Shown in pieces: positions 6,578 to 6,796 of a stretch of DNA of 6,796 bases (positions are counted from its first letter, which is position 1; the number at the start of each line of letters is the position of its first letter). The notes under the pieces were generated by a model that was not told the DNA's origin, made no database searches, and saw only the letters and a list, made by a program, of their open reading frames with translations. Origin of the DNA: Myxococcales bacterium (GTDB lineage: Bacteria; Myxococcota_A; UBA9160; JALSIO01); the NCBI GenBank assembly GCA_026989995.1, contig JALSIO010000021.1, positions 1 to 6,796 on the forward strand, written 5' to 3'. Position numbers and translations under genes: made by a program.

Positions 6578-6796
6578 ATGCCGCGTCCGGCCTGGACCTC
6601 CCTCGAACCGCGCGAGCTGCGCGTGGGGCTCCTCGGTTTCGGGATCCTCCTGCTGGCGGGGGTCGCCGAGGTCACCATCAAGAACGTCGGCGACACGTTG
6701 TTCATCAAGCGGGTCGGCGTGGAGATGCTGCCGGCCGTCTTCTTCCCCAACGCGGTGCTGCTGGTGCTCACCACCGGCGCCGTGGGGTGGCTCGCG
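6578..6796 (+). CDS. N-terminal part of a second Npt/MFS-like membrane carrier (runs off the window)
   Basis: The first 73 codons from ATG 6578 are open to the window edge. After a short cytosolic N-terminus (PRPAWTSLEPRELR), residues 17-31 form a hydrophobic helix, followed by EVTIKNVGDTLFIKRVG (31-47) and a second hydrophobic segment (about 51-72, LPAVFFPNAVLLVLTTG). A first helix leading into a K-x-x-x-D-xLF-xx-x-G loop and a second helix starting near LP is the pattern I associate with N-termini of bacterial ATP/ADP-translocase-like carriers, some of which carry C-terminal HEAT-repeat or cyclic-nucleotide-binding domains. The rest lies outside the window, so this is tentative. It diverges from the dikinase-like gene across 57 bases and may share its regulation. 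Confidence 0.6.
   Translation, partial: MPRPAWTSLEPRELRVGLLGFGILLLAGVAEVTIKNVGDTLFIKRVGVEMLPAVFFPNAVLLVLTTGAVGWLA

Noticed and set aside
1..6796. CRISPR arrays, insertion sequences, att sites or rRNA/tRNA genes
   Set aside because: I looked for direct repeats with regular spacers, transposase motifs, terminal inverted repeats and RNA gene cores and saw none.

Overview
This is a very GC-rich, densely packed stretch of bacterial chromosome. Long open frames on every strand are a by-product of the base composition. The protein types (a sigma factor, ATP/ADP-translocase-like carriers, exported beta-lactamase-fold proteins and an exported dikinase-like protein) would suit a high-GC Gram-negative such as a myxobacterium or a related deltaproteobacterial or acidobacterial lineage. 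That placement is inference from gene content and composition; no marker gene here settles it.

Layout, left to right: (1) the last 46 codons of a sigma-70 family factor (1-141, +). (2) A 119-base gap with a weak GC hairpin and the Shine-Dalgarno sequence of the next gene. (3) An 11-12-helix carrier related to the ATP/ADP translocase (Npt/TLC) family (261-1730, +). (4) An exported class-A-beta-lactamase-like serine hydrolase, overlapping the carrier by 11 bases (1720-2772, +). (5) Facing it on the minus strand, a second exported beta-lactamase-fold protein (3536-2613) that seems to start at CTG, lacks a visible SxxK nucleophile, and ends by reading antisense through the last 160 bases of gene 4. 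(6) Upstream of it on the same strand and overlapping by CTGA, a 995-residue protein with a signal peptide, a helical region, a phosphohistidine swivel domain and a C-terminal ATP-grasp domain (6520-3533). (7) A 57-bp divergent gap in which each gene has a TANNNT hexamer 6-7 bases before its start codon. (8) The first 73 codons of a second Npt-like or MFS-like carrier (6578 onward, +).

The most interesting item is the large minus-strand protein. Its phosphohistidine domain comes before the ATP-grasp domain, and it lacks a PEP-binding barrel. That order is the one known from the starch-phosphorylating glucan water dikinases, not from PEP synthase. Both it and its translationally coupled partner carry export signals. 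Two carriers of a family that includes nucleotide exchangers flank the pair, which raises the untested idea of an envelope-located phosphotransfer system.
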